Of a DNA stretch of 64,000 bases, positions 23,780-36,900 are shown piece after piece. The position numbers and the translations under genes are program-made. The notes under the pieces were generated by a model, which worked only from the letters and a program-made list of their open reading frames with translations, searched no databases and was not told the origin of the DNA. Each line of letters begins with the position of its first letter. The stretch's first letter is position 1. Source of the DNA: Paramacrobiotus metropolitanus (taxonomy: Eukaryota > Tardigrada > Eutardigrada > Parachela > Macrobiotidae); assembly GCF_019649055.1 (NCBI RefSeq), contig NW_026570254.1, forward strand, positions 124,001 through 188,000, read 5' to 3'.

Positions 23780-26718
23780 GTACATATATATAGTATATAG
23801 CACAAACTATATAAACTATCCTCACTGGCCAATGCCATGCCGAAAGAAAACTATCGACTTTTTAAGGAATATACGTGGTCGGTCTTATATTATTTCATGT
23901 TATATTACTGAACCTGGCCTAAAATACTGGCCTATGTCAGAGTAAAATGCTCGAGATTGTGAACGGGGGACATTTGCCGCGCTGCATAAGACGTATGCGG
24001 AATCGCAAACAGAAAATGTATTACAATTTACATTACAATATGGTACGATACGCGTACGTACTGGCCAGTGACCATCAACACAGTATTTATTGTTAGATGC
24101 CTAGTGGATGATCGTATAAATTCTGATTGAATCGTTAACTGAAAATGAGCAATCTTTTCGAGCAGTTTTCTGCGCATGCACTGTTCATATGTATTGCCGA
24201 AGTACACAAGAAGACGCTGCATGTGCTGCAGCTTTTTTGAGACAATAAATCGAAGATTTACAATAAGAGTAACAGCGCAAATGTAGTCCAGATCGCATAG
24301 CAATTTTTTCCAAAGCTTTGGATGACATGTTATCTTTTACGTACAGCGTAACCACGAGGCTATACACTAGCATACAGTTAATAGTAATATTATATCGCTG
24401 TTGCGTTTAAAAAGTGGCTTTACTTGCATCATCACCTGATATACAAACTGAATGAACTGGTAAGTGTAATGCACTTTTTGCGGCGGCTTGTGATGTTAGT
24501 ATTAGTTAGCATATTTCTACGTAAACAAATATAAATCGTAATGGCAGTAAAATGTATAGAATACAATCACGAAGCTCATGCACGTACCTAATCCTACGCT
24601 GAGTTTGCAGCGTTGTAGCATAAATCATTGGGATAATGGTTCTATATAGTTCGTCGGAATATTTGCTGTTGACAGCAATATTGAAATTAATGAAAACTGT
24701 CTGATTGTTGCATACAGTGTGCAGACATCTTCGAATGACAACTCAATTCCAAATTATTATTTCCAACCGTTTTTCAATATTGATGACCATGCTAACAACT
24801 GTAGGCACGCCGCGAATAACCGATGCGCAGCACATAATATTAGTCGGCAACACGAAAACTGAGACAATGCACAGTTGATGTGACCATGACATTTTCCGGG
24901 TCATTTCCAGCCGAAACAATTCTTGCCGATCTCTGCCGCAAGATAAATAACCACCACATGTTTAGTATCGTAAAAAATTGTACATCATAAGTTTCTCGCC
25001 CATGAACACTTGTCAAAAAGCGCAAATCGGAAAACCGCAATTTAATTTTTCAACAGACATCGCTGAGATAAACGGGTATGTCTGTGCTGTCACATACAAT
25101 TTCTTCGGAATTGCATATTGAATTGCAGCAGTGTTTTGGAATTGGCATAAGTGCCTCGCGATACACCAGCGGCATTAGACGATTTCCATTAACTGTCAGA
25201 CCGTTTGGAATCTGGGTGCCATTTTGTTATCTAGATTCCAGATTAGCAATCGAGCGGCAGAAAATTTTGGAGAGTTTTACGATTGTATCGATAATATAGT
25301 CTTTCGAAGTCAAAACAAAATAACTTCGGTAGAACCCGGTCGTGTGAAATTTCATTTATGTTAATCAAAACAAGCCAAAACAAAAATGACACCCTTAAAA
25401 AACTCTATTCATGGATCAGCACCATACAGATTACCCAAACAATTCCATCACATTATTATAATTTATAACAAAATTTTGTCCTCGGCAAATTTTGATGCTA
25501 CAGGAACAACTCTATGGAGCATTATTATAGTATAGAACAATACTATAATAATCTTGCTTGTCAAGCAAGATTATTATATTATCGTGAACGGATCGCAATG
25601 TGTATTAAATATTGTCCAAGGGACCAAGATCAATCTGGAAGTACACTGTAGCATGTGTATCTTGGGAAGACACCGCCGCTGTGCAAAATGTCGATTATTA
25701 CGACCGTCGTATTCGACTGAACAGCGTATGTACAAAGTACAAACATTAACGACACAATGTTATAAACACCTAATTGGAATTACCGACTCCACATTACCTT
25801 TTCGACGCGCGATTTTGCGTAATCAAAAATGTTGATTCAAAACTGGAACTCTTAACATCCTTCCGATGCAGCTTGGCCAAACGCTGCATGTTTCAAAAGT
25901 GGGAGAAGCTGATATCGACCTTATAGGCGCTCCGAACTGTGTTTATACTCTATTAGATTCCAAATAGCGCAACTGCAGAACATAAGCGGCGGTTGAGATT
26001 TAATTATCAACCAAGGATAATGTAGCAAGCCGAACGCTAGAATAATGGCATATATATTTAGAACATTAACACCGCCAACGAACGATAGTTATATGGGTTG
26101 CTTCAACTTGCTTGTATGCAGTTGATTCATATTCTGTAGAAATCCGTGAAAAGATTATCGTTTCTCACGATTGACTGGATTTCATCAATACACCAGCAAT
26201 TTAAAAGGGTAATGTGGTGAATGAAATGGAAAGTAAAATGATGTAATAAGAGGTTTCCACATGCATGTAACACTATATCAAATCGGAAAGTGTCAAGGGG
26301 GTGGATTTAAATTTTATGCGTTCTGGAACATTTTACCGCTTCAAAGAAACGCACATCTGTTGATAAAAATATTATGTTGCCGACTGCATGTATACAACCG
26401 GAGTGATCTGCCAGATAAACCTTGGATGTATATAAATTAGCTGCAGTCTGACCTTAGTTCATTCGCGTGAGTGATATAAAAAGAGGTTTGCACATTATCA
26501 CAAAAATAAGCCTCCACGACAGCTTGATAACATCTTTCCTGAACAATTTCATCAGCTCGGAAGCCATACTTTTACGACGGCGGACGCTGTTATAATGCTC
26601 GGTCCAGTGTAAACTCGGTGATTATACACCGTTTCCGGAACGAGATTGCGTGTGCGCTATCTGTACGTGGGCTACTTTAATTGCACATTGTATCCTGCAG
26701 CCATGGCATGGCCAAATA
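23780..26718. other. No supported gene; nested palindromes only
   Basis: About 2.9 kb of AT-rich intergenic or intronic sequence. Only the palindrome cluster at 25521-25577 stands out. A TATA-like gtatataaa at about 26427 and gatataaaaag at about 26475 precede the orphan ORF at 26719 and could be its promoter, which is weak evidence. Confidence 0.4.
25521..25577. repeat. Overlapping AT-rich palindromes
   Basis: One hairpin pairs 25521-25533 with 25540-25552 (loop agaaca). A second pairs 25545-25560 (ataataatcttgcttg) with 25562-25577 around a single base. The two share 25545-25552, so the segment can fold two mutually exclusive ways. Confidence 0.85.
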
Positions 26719-27207
26719 ATGCCAGAAAAATATAAAGCACCGGATATTCCAGAGTGCAATAAAGTCAACATAATGGTTAACGTGATTGACAAACAACGAG
26801 AAATCCGAAAACGCCGTTGCAGACTTATGAAGGTGATTATGGACAAACGATTACGGGATCACTGTCAACGTAAACCCAATAGTATAGGCGAAGACCATGG
26901 AAATCTGTGTACACTCTACAACGATACCCAGATATTCATGCATCATGCACGTACTGTTTCACTGTTGCACCTGGCTGTTCGCGAACGCAAACGAACCTTT
27001 TGCGGTACGGAATTTCTGTGTGATCGTGATTGTTCTGCGCGATTCCGTGCGGCCACGAAATACAACACAATAATATTCTATAATAGGTTTGACCGTACAT
27101 ACGAGTATGTAGAACCTCTACCGCAGCAGCAGCGTAAAAGTACAGATGAAATTATTAACGTTAATAACCTCGTCAAACCTTACAAAGAACGCCTTTCCTT
27201 GTCGTAG
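26719..27207 (+). CDS. Orphan basic ORF, 162 residues
   Basis: An uninterrupted frame from ATG 26719 (the frame is open from 26596, without an earlier ATG). It starts MPEKYKAPDIPECNKVN, is rich in Arg and Lys (REIRKRRCRLMKV) and has several Cys (FCGTEFLCDRDC). An acceptor-like tatcctgcag ends at 26700, so it may be the last exon of a spliced gene. No family was recognised and there is no second line of support beyond length in an AT-rich region. It could be a lineage-specific gene, a fragment of an old mobile element, or chance. Confidence 0.35.
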   Translation: MPEKYKAPDIPECNKVNIMVNVIDKQREIRKRRCRLMKVIMDKRLRDHCQRKPNSIGEDHGNLCTLYNDTQIFMHHARTVSLLHLAVRERKRTFCGTEFLCDRDCSARFRAATKYNTIIFYNRFDRTYEYVEPLPQQQRKSTDEIINVNNLVKPYKERLSLS

Positions 27208-30003
27208 TGCTATGATAGAGCACTTGTAATCTTACCTAGGACGCTAAGTAATTAATGTAATGTGCTGCTTGCGTTTCACGCGGCTGATGCGCGCTGGTCT
27301 GATAGAGATTAAATCCAATAAAATTTACTGTGTTTTTGAAAACCAACTTTCACAATTTTACATTAAATTTTATGAAAAAAGTTTTCAGTCACACAGAATA
27401 TTAAACATTTTCCCAACTCATCGGCATGACGTTGTAGGAAAAATAAAGGCGCAAGTGCAAAGGCAGATTGCACTAGACCCGAGCATTTGGGTGTTTAAAG
27501 GCATGGGCCGCATGGCAAAAAGTATTGTGCAGCTCACCTGCATAATATAATAAATTATTATGCAATCGACTTACTGTATTGTAACAAGGACTAGTCCAAA
27601 CTACAATTGTACATTCCATCCCTTCCGTACTTCGTAACAGAAAGTATGGATATTTATGAAACACCATATTTATGGAACATATTTAGCATACACCTCTAAA
27701 ATCTATATGTTGTACACTTGAAGTTTTAAAAGCACCGGCTTTTTGGTTTTTGGAATTTTTAAAACCAGCAGGATTTTGCACTTGCATAAAGTAGCCGAAA
27801 TATCTGTGTGCACAATCACCTAAATATTTTTCTAACTGTCGAATCCCCTGTGAACTTACAATATAGCAATATATACTCGTATATTGGTCGTAACTTGTAA
27901 GTGCCCTGTGTCACTCACAAATCAAAATCATTTTATATATAGATTATGCTTGTGAGCTTGTATATGCTTAGAACAAAATTATCAAGAACGTTGATAAATT
28001 TTTGCACTGATCAGTATAAAACAATAATCAGTCCGTCAAAAAAATACCACTCGGCAGGTGTAGAGATCCACTTATCAAGTGAAGTTCGCAGTATAGCAAC
28101 GGTATTATACTTTTAACAGACTACACCCAGCTTGTTCATCATGGGAGAAATTCTGTCATCGTAAACAAATTATGTAAGCTGCGTCTTGACTGTACTTTGT
28201 TTTAAAAGAAACAAAAACTACTTGAAACCCAAATAAAGTTATGAAAAAATGATAATCTGATAGTTTAACATGAAATGTCACAATGCACATGGTACAGCGT
28301 TACGTTTTAGGAAATTTCAAATTACATATTGCGAATGAGCTAATTGTATCTGTATAGACGTATCGCCAAAAAACGATTGAAGAAGCTTACTCTTCTCACC
28401 ATCGGTGCCGGCAGCGGCATGGCTGGTAATGTGGTATCACGGCCGTGTGGCTGCATCTTTTGTAGTACAACATACTTGTGATGGTGATGGGAGGGTTTTA
28501 ACACGCGATGATATCGGAAATTATTGCAAAACATATCGGTAAATTTATTTTCGTAATTTAACGTTATATCTCGCACACTGGGACACGGTAAAAGTTGCAG
28601 TCCATTAGAGACGAGAGTGGCAAAGTGCTTAGGCTATTCCCATATACTCACGGGGGAGTAATAAACAAATATTACTGCAGTTACACGAAAATATGTTATA
28701 CCCCGGGTGTTCGATCACAACAGCGAAACCTTGAGCTTCATATTGGGAAATATTAAAAAATCGTAGCTATGATTGTCCTCGGTTTCAGCTGAAAATCCGT
28801 GATACAACCGGCGTAAGAACAAGTACTTCGCGAATGCAGTTTTAATGCAAGCGATGTTCTTACGATCGTTCTAAAAAGTAAGCAAATTTTATGCGGATGC
28901 AAGACTGAAGCGTCGATATGCATTACAGGTATAAAGTACTTACATAACGACTATTACAGTAAATATAAACCATCTAAAAGGTATTAGTATTAGTATATAT
29001 AGAGCATCGATCCAAAGTGATACAATGGCTGAGCATTATAGCTTCCTTAAGGGATGGAAAACCAGTAAAATATACAAAGTTACCATAAAATTTTGTGAAC
29101 CAGATAATTCATTCAGTTTGGCTCCAGTTATTAGCATTGCTCACTGGTCAGTATGCTACCGCGCGTCATAATTGCTTCAGAAGACGTCTGTACTCTGTAG
29201 TTTAGAACATGATCGGAGCATGAATGGATCCTATAGTATACTATTCCGAATACTATAATTATAATTATAAAGGTAAACATTTGAATAATATTACTAGTAA
29301 TATTATTGGTGCAATGCCGTTATTACGAACTGGATTTGCACCATATAAATTTATTGTACCGTACCGGCAGCGGCGGTACAATATATGTTGCTGTGTTACT
29401 GCTGCAGCTCTAACACAATCGTAATCTGCTCCCAATTGACGCCGCTGCATCACAGTATGATGTTTGTGCGGATATACTAAAATTTTCATGTGTTACGAGT
29501 AGTACATCGACAAACATCTACTATAAAATAGACAATCCAGATAATTGATATTTTTGGCGGATTCTGAAGTCGAATGATATTTGTTTTGTGCATGCAAGAG
29601 TGCAACTCCTGATGGTTACCTAGGGTAGAGTATCCACAAACATACTCATTGCTCACCCGAGATGTACAGAACTCGTACATTCCAAGGTTTGTTACTTTGC
29701 TTCCAAATTTTTTATTTTTTGTAGAAGATCCAGCGTATAGAATTGATTGATAAGTCGTATAGTACATGACTGCCTAATTGCAAGTGGACTTACAAGAAAC
29801 TAGCTGAACTGCAAGAAACCTGATCAGAATAATTTAGGTGGGACGCTTATTAGGATCGCGTTTCATAATTATGCCGATGAATGCGCGGTGACAACTGCAC
29901 GGAAGCGGTGACACTGCGCTCGTACTAGAAGTAGACGATCAGCTGTGTGCGCCTTTACACCAGCATTAATTTGGCGTATTAATGTAATTAATATCGTACC
30001 TAC
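27208..30003. other. No supported gene
   Basis: About 2.8 kb with only short frames. An imperfect stem (arms cgtaagaaca 28812-28821 and tgttcttacg 28855-28864, 33-base loop) is the only structure noticed. Confidence 0.4.
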
Positions 30004-30476
30004 CCCAGTCCGCTGTACGTTTCCCCGCTGAGCTCTACATCGAGATCTTTAGCAAAAACATCATCCAGGTCGTTGGAGGAGCGTGGCGACAGCGAGACGA
30101 GCAGACGGGGCCACACACCGGGCCGCGGCGGGCTGTGGCCGGGCGGCGGCTGAGCGCGCATCCGCTGCGTCTCCGGAGGCGCACTGCAATTCAGAGCCGA
30201 CTGCACATGCCCGGATGCAGGGCTTGACGCGGAACTACACAGAACGGACATTCTTCGCAGAAGGGCGGTTTTGCCGGCGGGTGAAAGATGAACACTGTCC
30301 CGGGGAGACGTTGACGTGGATGACGGTGGTGGTGGAACATTATCCAGCTTATTGATGCTGGTGTGGGGAGAACTGGATCTCCGCCAGAAAGACGTGGATG
30401 GACTCAGTGAGCGACGGCGCTGAATGCTGCTGTGGCCGGACGGACCGGACACGCTGGGCACTCGCAGAGTGGACAT
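30004..30476 (-). CDS. Ser/Pro-rich 5' coding exon, possible alternative GARNL3 first exon
   Basis: A 157-residue minus-strand frame starts at ATG 30476 and ends at a donor (gtaggt) after CTGGG, leaving two bases of a codon. It is disordered and phosphosite-like: MSTLRVPSVSGPSG, RRRSLSPSTSFWRRSSSP, DNVPPPPSSTSTSPRDSV. The GC content is well above the surroundings. The phase is exactly that needed to join the GARNL3 acceptor at 12934 (GG|T), and no intervening minus-strand gene was found, so an upstream alternative start for GARNL3 is the best explanation. A separate gene whose other exons were missed is the alternative. A TATA-like ggatatatac lies about 90 bp upstream on this strand. Confidence 0.55.
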
Positions 30477-33400
30477 GACATAGAGCGCAGAGTGAAGAAG
30501 CAGCGGAAATTACTGATTAGAGTACCGTCGGAAAATTCACTGCAGGTATATCGTGTGTGTGGGTATATATCCACTATCCAGTGATCTGTCTTAGACGGTA
30601 CGGGAATGTGTGCGACTGACGTTTAGACGCACTCCTTGGCTGCTTACAAGTGTAGCAAAGCCATTAAGACACGCCATTTTCAAACCTATCGGCAAATGCA
30701 CTCAGACTCTGCCAAGTTATTCCCTCTTGACGCGCGGTGCGCCTGGGACAGCTGCCGTTTATATATTTGCCGTGATGCAAAAAAGCCAGGTTCCGCTGTG
30801 TGTATGATGGTATCCCCTCATTCGTTATACAAACAAAGCTTATGGATTATAAGAATGTTGAGTTGATCAATTATCTGATGGAAAACGCGCGCGGCAATGC
30901 CAGGAAGATTATTGGTAACATGCATATACTTGCACATACAGGACGCGTGTAAGCGTTGAGCGCGTTGCGCGGGATAATCAGATCCGCGTCAATATTTCTT
31001 TATAAGTCGAGGAGGAGACAAATACGCTTCCTTAAATAGGAACCCGTGATGCCCCTACAGCGGTAAGGTTGCCATTTAAAATGCCGGTTGTATACACGAT
31101 TATTGACACATACAGCACCGGAATCACGCTGTCATTTATTCCCTCACTCCATTTCAAGAACACCGGACAATTCCCCGGCTGGAGAGCGACAGGATTTTGT
31201 AGGAACGAAAAAGCTGATTTTAGTCAGATTTTCACGAATGGTTTCGGTAATGATTCCTATAGCCGCAGTTGTACGCGCCTGGCGATGCATGTCTGATCCC
31301 AAGCTACAGTATATGTACGTACACGAAGTCACAGACGATTATAATTACAGCACACAATAAAAAACCGGACTAAAGTAGTAAGTACTTTCTTAACATAATA
31401 AAACTAATAACGTTAAAGGTAATGCAGCAGAGTACAACAGCAGTATATTGTACATGACAAATGTAAGGCTCAGTAACAATTTTAGTGTAACAGTAACAAA
31501 AAACGCAATTTTGTTGCAGAAATAATGGCGTAATAAATTAATGTGGTCTTATGTAAATTTTGTGATCTGATTAAAGCCAAAAAACTTCGCACCAGAATAC
31601 CATTCTTTTGCCTTGGGAGATGTCTGCAACCGCTATATACAAAATTTTCTGTTCATGCATTACTTGCTGTCTGTGACACATCGTGTAGACCGCAATACTG
31701 TACCTGTAACCTATACTATAACCTTTTTGTGCGCTTAAATATTATTATTTCATTAAAAATTAAAACAAAAACAGACAGCTGATCAGAACTAAATTTCGAA
31801 GTCCGTCTAAATTTCGAAATTTCTACACCACAAACCAAGTAAGCCGCGGCGCCGCGAGAACTTCGACGGCTGTATTGTGAAGTATGTTTTTCCTTATAAT
31901 AATACAGTACCTACATGAATTTTTAAGTTCTTCAAAATGCAGTATGCAACTATAATGTGTACGGAGACAGTCAGTCAGATAGAATAAATATACAGACGCA
32001 CGTACACGACTATATCGTATGTACTTCCAGCAGTTAACGTTAGACCACAACGTCACGTACACTGTATGCATAATAAATTATTCGTATTATTTGCTTTTAA
32101 AGGAAAAAATCATCATCTAAAATCGTTTGGGAAGTATATTAATTTTGTTCTGTACAGAGATGGTGCCTACCGTTAAATCTTACGGAAGGGTCACCGCTAA
32201 AAATATTGTACAGAAAGGCCGCAGATTTATGGCGTAGGTTACCGTAAAAGTGCAACCCGATGTCGAATCGACACTTGATACCTTAATTAGCGCTAATTGC
32301 ATAACTGATTACAATTATGTACTAAAAATTAAAAGTTATTGTTAAGGAAGTATTCAGCTCTATGTTTGGTGACCCAGCGACTGTGCATAGGCTCTTTAGT
32401 ACTAGTTATAGACATCATGAGCTAAACTACTGGACACCATGCCAGTGAAGCAGATAAGAAAGGATCACAAGTATGAGCCGAGCGTCTATATAGAACCCGT
32501 ACTTATACAACATTTCAGGTATACGAAATTTATGGCCGACCTGAAAACCAAGGCATCCCAGAAATCGAGTCCAGAGAAATGTGCTTTTAATTCTTAACAG
32601 TTTATCGGCAATATTCGGCACTCCTACAGTATTTACTACATTCGACCCACAACTCTTACAATAATCAAGGTTGTCAGCCGTGCAGTTAAACGCTTTAAAG
32701 TATTAAAATTACCACAGATTACAGGTTTTAAAACCAGATTACAGTATTGTTTGTAAATGTGTATCGTACTCGAGTTAGCTAGTAATAAATGTACTGTAAC
32801 GTAATTGTTTCAGTTTACTATGCTGCAATACAGTTTCAGAAAATTGCACTGCCTTAATAATCCGATTTGTATAAAACTTTTTGTTTTTTAGGTGTACTTC
32901 TAAGTTACTGGATAGTTACTGTATCTGCTGCTGTGGGTATGGCATGCCGAGAGTGCAGCTCATTAGTCAGAGCACTACAGTTCTTACTAACTTGGAAAGC
33001 AAATCTCAGATTCTATTGTGAACGTATAAGTTATTGATTATGTGTTAATTATGTTTAGCCGACTTTTCCATGCTTAATTTTTGGCGCTATCGGCTATGAA
33101 CTTGCTGAAATTTAAACACCGGTGCCACAAATTCCGACATCTGCCCACAAGCATGAATCACCACATTTAAAATTTCCATGCGCATTTTATTTGCAACGAT
33201 TGCATTTAAGTGCAGACAACCATTCTTAACTAGTAACAATGACTGCAGCAACTGGCTCATTTGACGAATTAAAATAATCATAAAAACATCAATGAACCGA
33301 TAAAAAAACAGATGAAACTACCACCTACAACATAGCGTAAAACTAAAACCAGAGATGAGAATCAATTAAATACTTACAAGCAAAATAAGATTTTACATCT

Positions 33401-33992
33401 CTTTCAGAAATATTTAATTATCAGACAAAAATCATTATCGCACCGAGAAGGCGGCCCGAAAGTGCAAATGGCGAGTTGCAAAAAGGAACGTTACCATCTC
33501 TCCCAAATGAACCATCTCATTTCAGTGTGCCAATAGCCGATAAAAAAAAGCTCCGCTCTAGTCTCGGTTACACTGATTTCAGTAAGATTTCCCCATCCCA
33601 AAATTAATCAGACCATCCGAAACATTTATGCGCCAACCCCATCCGCCACATCATAACCTCTTTTCTCTCTCTGACGAATAATAATAAACAATAAGGCCTC
33701 TGTAAAATAACTTAAAACATATTTCGAAAAGGTAAATCAACATCCTTTCAGAAAAATCTCATGTCGTTCAACCACGAGTGGAAAACGGGGGACAACGAGG
33801 GTCCAAAAATTAACAAAACAGTCGATGTACTGTCGTTTTTCGATAATCTCCATCTTGTGCATGAGCAAATCGGCCCCTCTTCCGGAAAAATAACAACATC
33901 TCAGCCACGCATTCCATTGCCGAATTTATAACAAAACCACTGCAGAGTGGACGGTTAACAGGAACTCCCTTTCCGTTAAAATAACGAAGCGA
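30477..33992. other. No supported gene
   Basis: AT-rich intergenic sequence upstream of the 30 kb exon and downstream of the coactivator stop. Only short scattered frames were seen. The part just below 33992 is presumably coactivator 3' UTR. Confidence 0.45.
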
Positions 33993-36900
33993 TCATACGC
34001 TATTCTGGCTCAACAATTCTTGCAGTAGACTCTTCCCCCGATCTCCGGGTGGCTGTTGCAGATGTTGGTGGACCGGACTGTTTCCAGGCCGATTAACGCC
34101 CATTAAGTCAGGTGCTGGAGCATAGGATTGATTCATGTGCTGAGACATGACACCCTGTCCCTCTGTAGAATACATGGAGCGAAATTGCTGTTCGTTTACA
34201 TGATGTCCTTGGGATGTATGGTTGTTGCCCATTCCATTGGACGTTGCGTCGACATCGTTAAAAAAATCGTATGACGGGTAACTGTCCATGGACATTGTGG
34301 GGGCAGCCATACGCGACGCATGGTTCTGCGACGACAGGTTAGGAGCACCTGCTATCTGCATGTTCGATCGATCTCCGCCGCTGACATCCCAGCGGAATTG
34401 TTGCTGAGATGTTAAATTAGGCGGTGCACTGTTAATACCGCCATTCATCTGATATGACCCGAACGATCCATCGTCTGCAAAAAGTGATATGTTGAACACC
34501 TCTGGAGCAAACACCTTCTTACAAAATTATAACGTCGACGTAAAAACATCAGTTCGAGAAAAAATGCATATGCAACAGCGTTATCGGTTACAAATTCATT
34601 TTTTAATAACAGCTTCACGTCTGCATTATTCCAAGACTTTTAACAAAATCTACTATAACTGTGACTACAGAGGAGATGATCAAGAAATAAAGATGGCTAA
34701 AAGAACTGCTGTATACAAAAAGTCGATGACCGCTGGAAACTATAAAATTAGAAGCTATTCCTGTAGGATACGAATACCATTATAAGCTTTTCACATATAA
34801 TACGACTTCGAAACCCTCAAAAAATAAACGTTCGCTTACTGGCTCGCATGTCTTCAGTGATGTTACTGTAATTGTTCCGCATTAACTGCTGATTTTGACT
34901 CGGATTGGCCATCCGCGACTGCATTCCGGGCATAACGTTTCTTTGATACATGCCCGCGTTTCCAAAACCGTCTTGTTGCATTGTGCCCTGTTGCGAGAAC
35001 TGACTAGAAGGCATACCACCGCCTCCACCACCGGCTCCTCCTCCTCCGGATGGCGTCATTCGCGACTGCATCGTCGGTTGATTGGGATTCTGCGTCATCA
35101 TGTGCGCCGAAAGGTTGAACTGCTGTCCGTTACTCTGATTGATAAACTGCTGAGTGGAATATGGAGGCGGATTCTGCTGCTGCTGCTGTTGTGCGACAGC
35201 AGCCATGTTCATACTATTATTGGACTGTAATGGGTGGGGTGATTGGGGAGCACCGACTGCGCCCATCCCAGAGAGCTGCGACTGCTGCGGCCACATACCC
35301 GGACGCATCATTCGGCCAGACACCTGTGGATTAGGATGACGAGGACTCAAGGGTTGGGCGGGCGTCTGGACAGGAAATCGGAGGCCGGCTTGCGGCGGAG
35401 GCGAATAAGGCACTGACTGCTGGGGTGCAAACTGAGGATGATTCTGTAATAAATAATTATCATACAACGGGAAGAAAGCGTTAAGAAATAAGTGCAAATG
35501 AATGTCAACGTAACACCCACTCAGATGTTTCTCAATCGATTCATTATTTATAATAATTTGCAGAAAGTAACACCGAAGAATGTACTGTAATAGGTAGTTG
35601 TACAATAACTTACTTGTGGAACATTTTGGAATCCATTAACAGGGAAGTTGGAGCCGCTGGGACTGGGTATGGAGAGAGATCTCTGGAGGCTAGCAGGATT
35701 ATTAGACACCGGCAAACCGGGTGCCTGGCCCATACTGGCCTGACCCTGCTGCTGCGCGCGCACTTGTCGTTGCCATGCCTGCATCCGCAGTTGGGCCTTC
35801 AGGTGGTTGTTGCTTGACGTTCCCGAAGGAGGCACTGGTGAGCGGCTGGTGTTGAAATCGGAGGGCATTCCGGGTCTGGACGGTGAGTTAATCTGGTTGG
35901 GGAGCATCATGGCGTTGCCGGGCATTCGTTGCATTATCATACCACCACTATCGGTATTGTTACCATATACGTTCATTGATGTCCGCACTATCTGCTGATT
36001 CTGTACCATGGCATATCTTGGACCCTGCAGGTAAACAATTACTAACAATAAGAAAAACCAAAGAAGCAGCCAAAGACTAAAACCTGTATGAATGACACAG
36101 CCAAAAAAGACAACAAAATTGCACAACTATAAGAGAAAGACAATAACACTAGTCGCTTTACATGAACCAAGCACTACTCTGACCAGGACCTGAACTTGCT
36201 TTATATGCAAAGTTCTCATTTCGACGTTACTAAACTTTTTAAGCTGTCAGGCAGAAGAAAGTTTTCTTACCATTGCCATGGACGATGCTATACTCTGCTC
36301 TCGGTACGCTTGAGGGACCGGCTGTAACGACAGAGGCCCATTCATGGAAACATCGGCGCATAGAGCATCCCTAATGTGCGCAATGGCTTGCTGATCCGCT
36401 GCCGTCAAAACACTTCCCAAATCGCTACCACCGGGCCGCTCTTCCGATACCAAGTCTTCCAAGAGGCCCAGCACATCTTCCATGTTGTCATGAGTTCGAT
36501 TCATGCCGTCATCTCCAAATTCCCCTATCGATTCAGCCAAGCGAACTGGAGGCCTGGGTTGACCTACGCCAGGTGGGGCTAGTATCCGATTGCTCAAATC
36601 CTTTGGCAGTTTATTTTGTGGAAGATCACCGGGATTTGGTACGGGTAAGCCCCCGTCAGTCGCCTGCTGTTTAGTGGTATTCTGTAGCAGCGCAGCAAGC
36701 ATTTTATTTTTTTCAGCTAATTTGGGAGTATTGCCGGGCTCTGCCCCATCAATCTCTTCGATCTTTCTTTTCCCGGTTAACAGTGGGGCATTTTGATTCA
36801 CGTCGATGTGATTCGGTATAAATGAGTTCATCAAAGACTGTTCTTGGTACATGATGCTGGGCGATCCGTTCTCCAGACTTTCTGCAAGCAGAAGTCGCAA

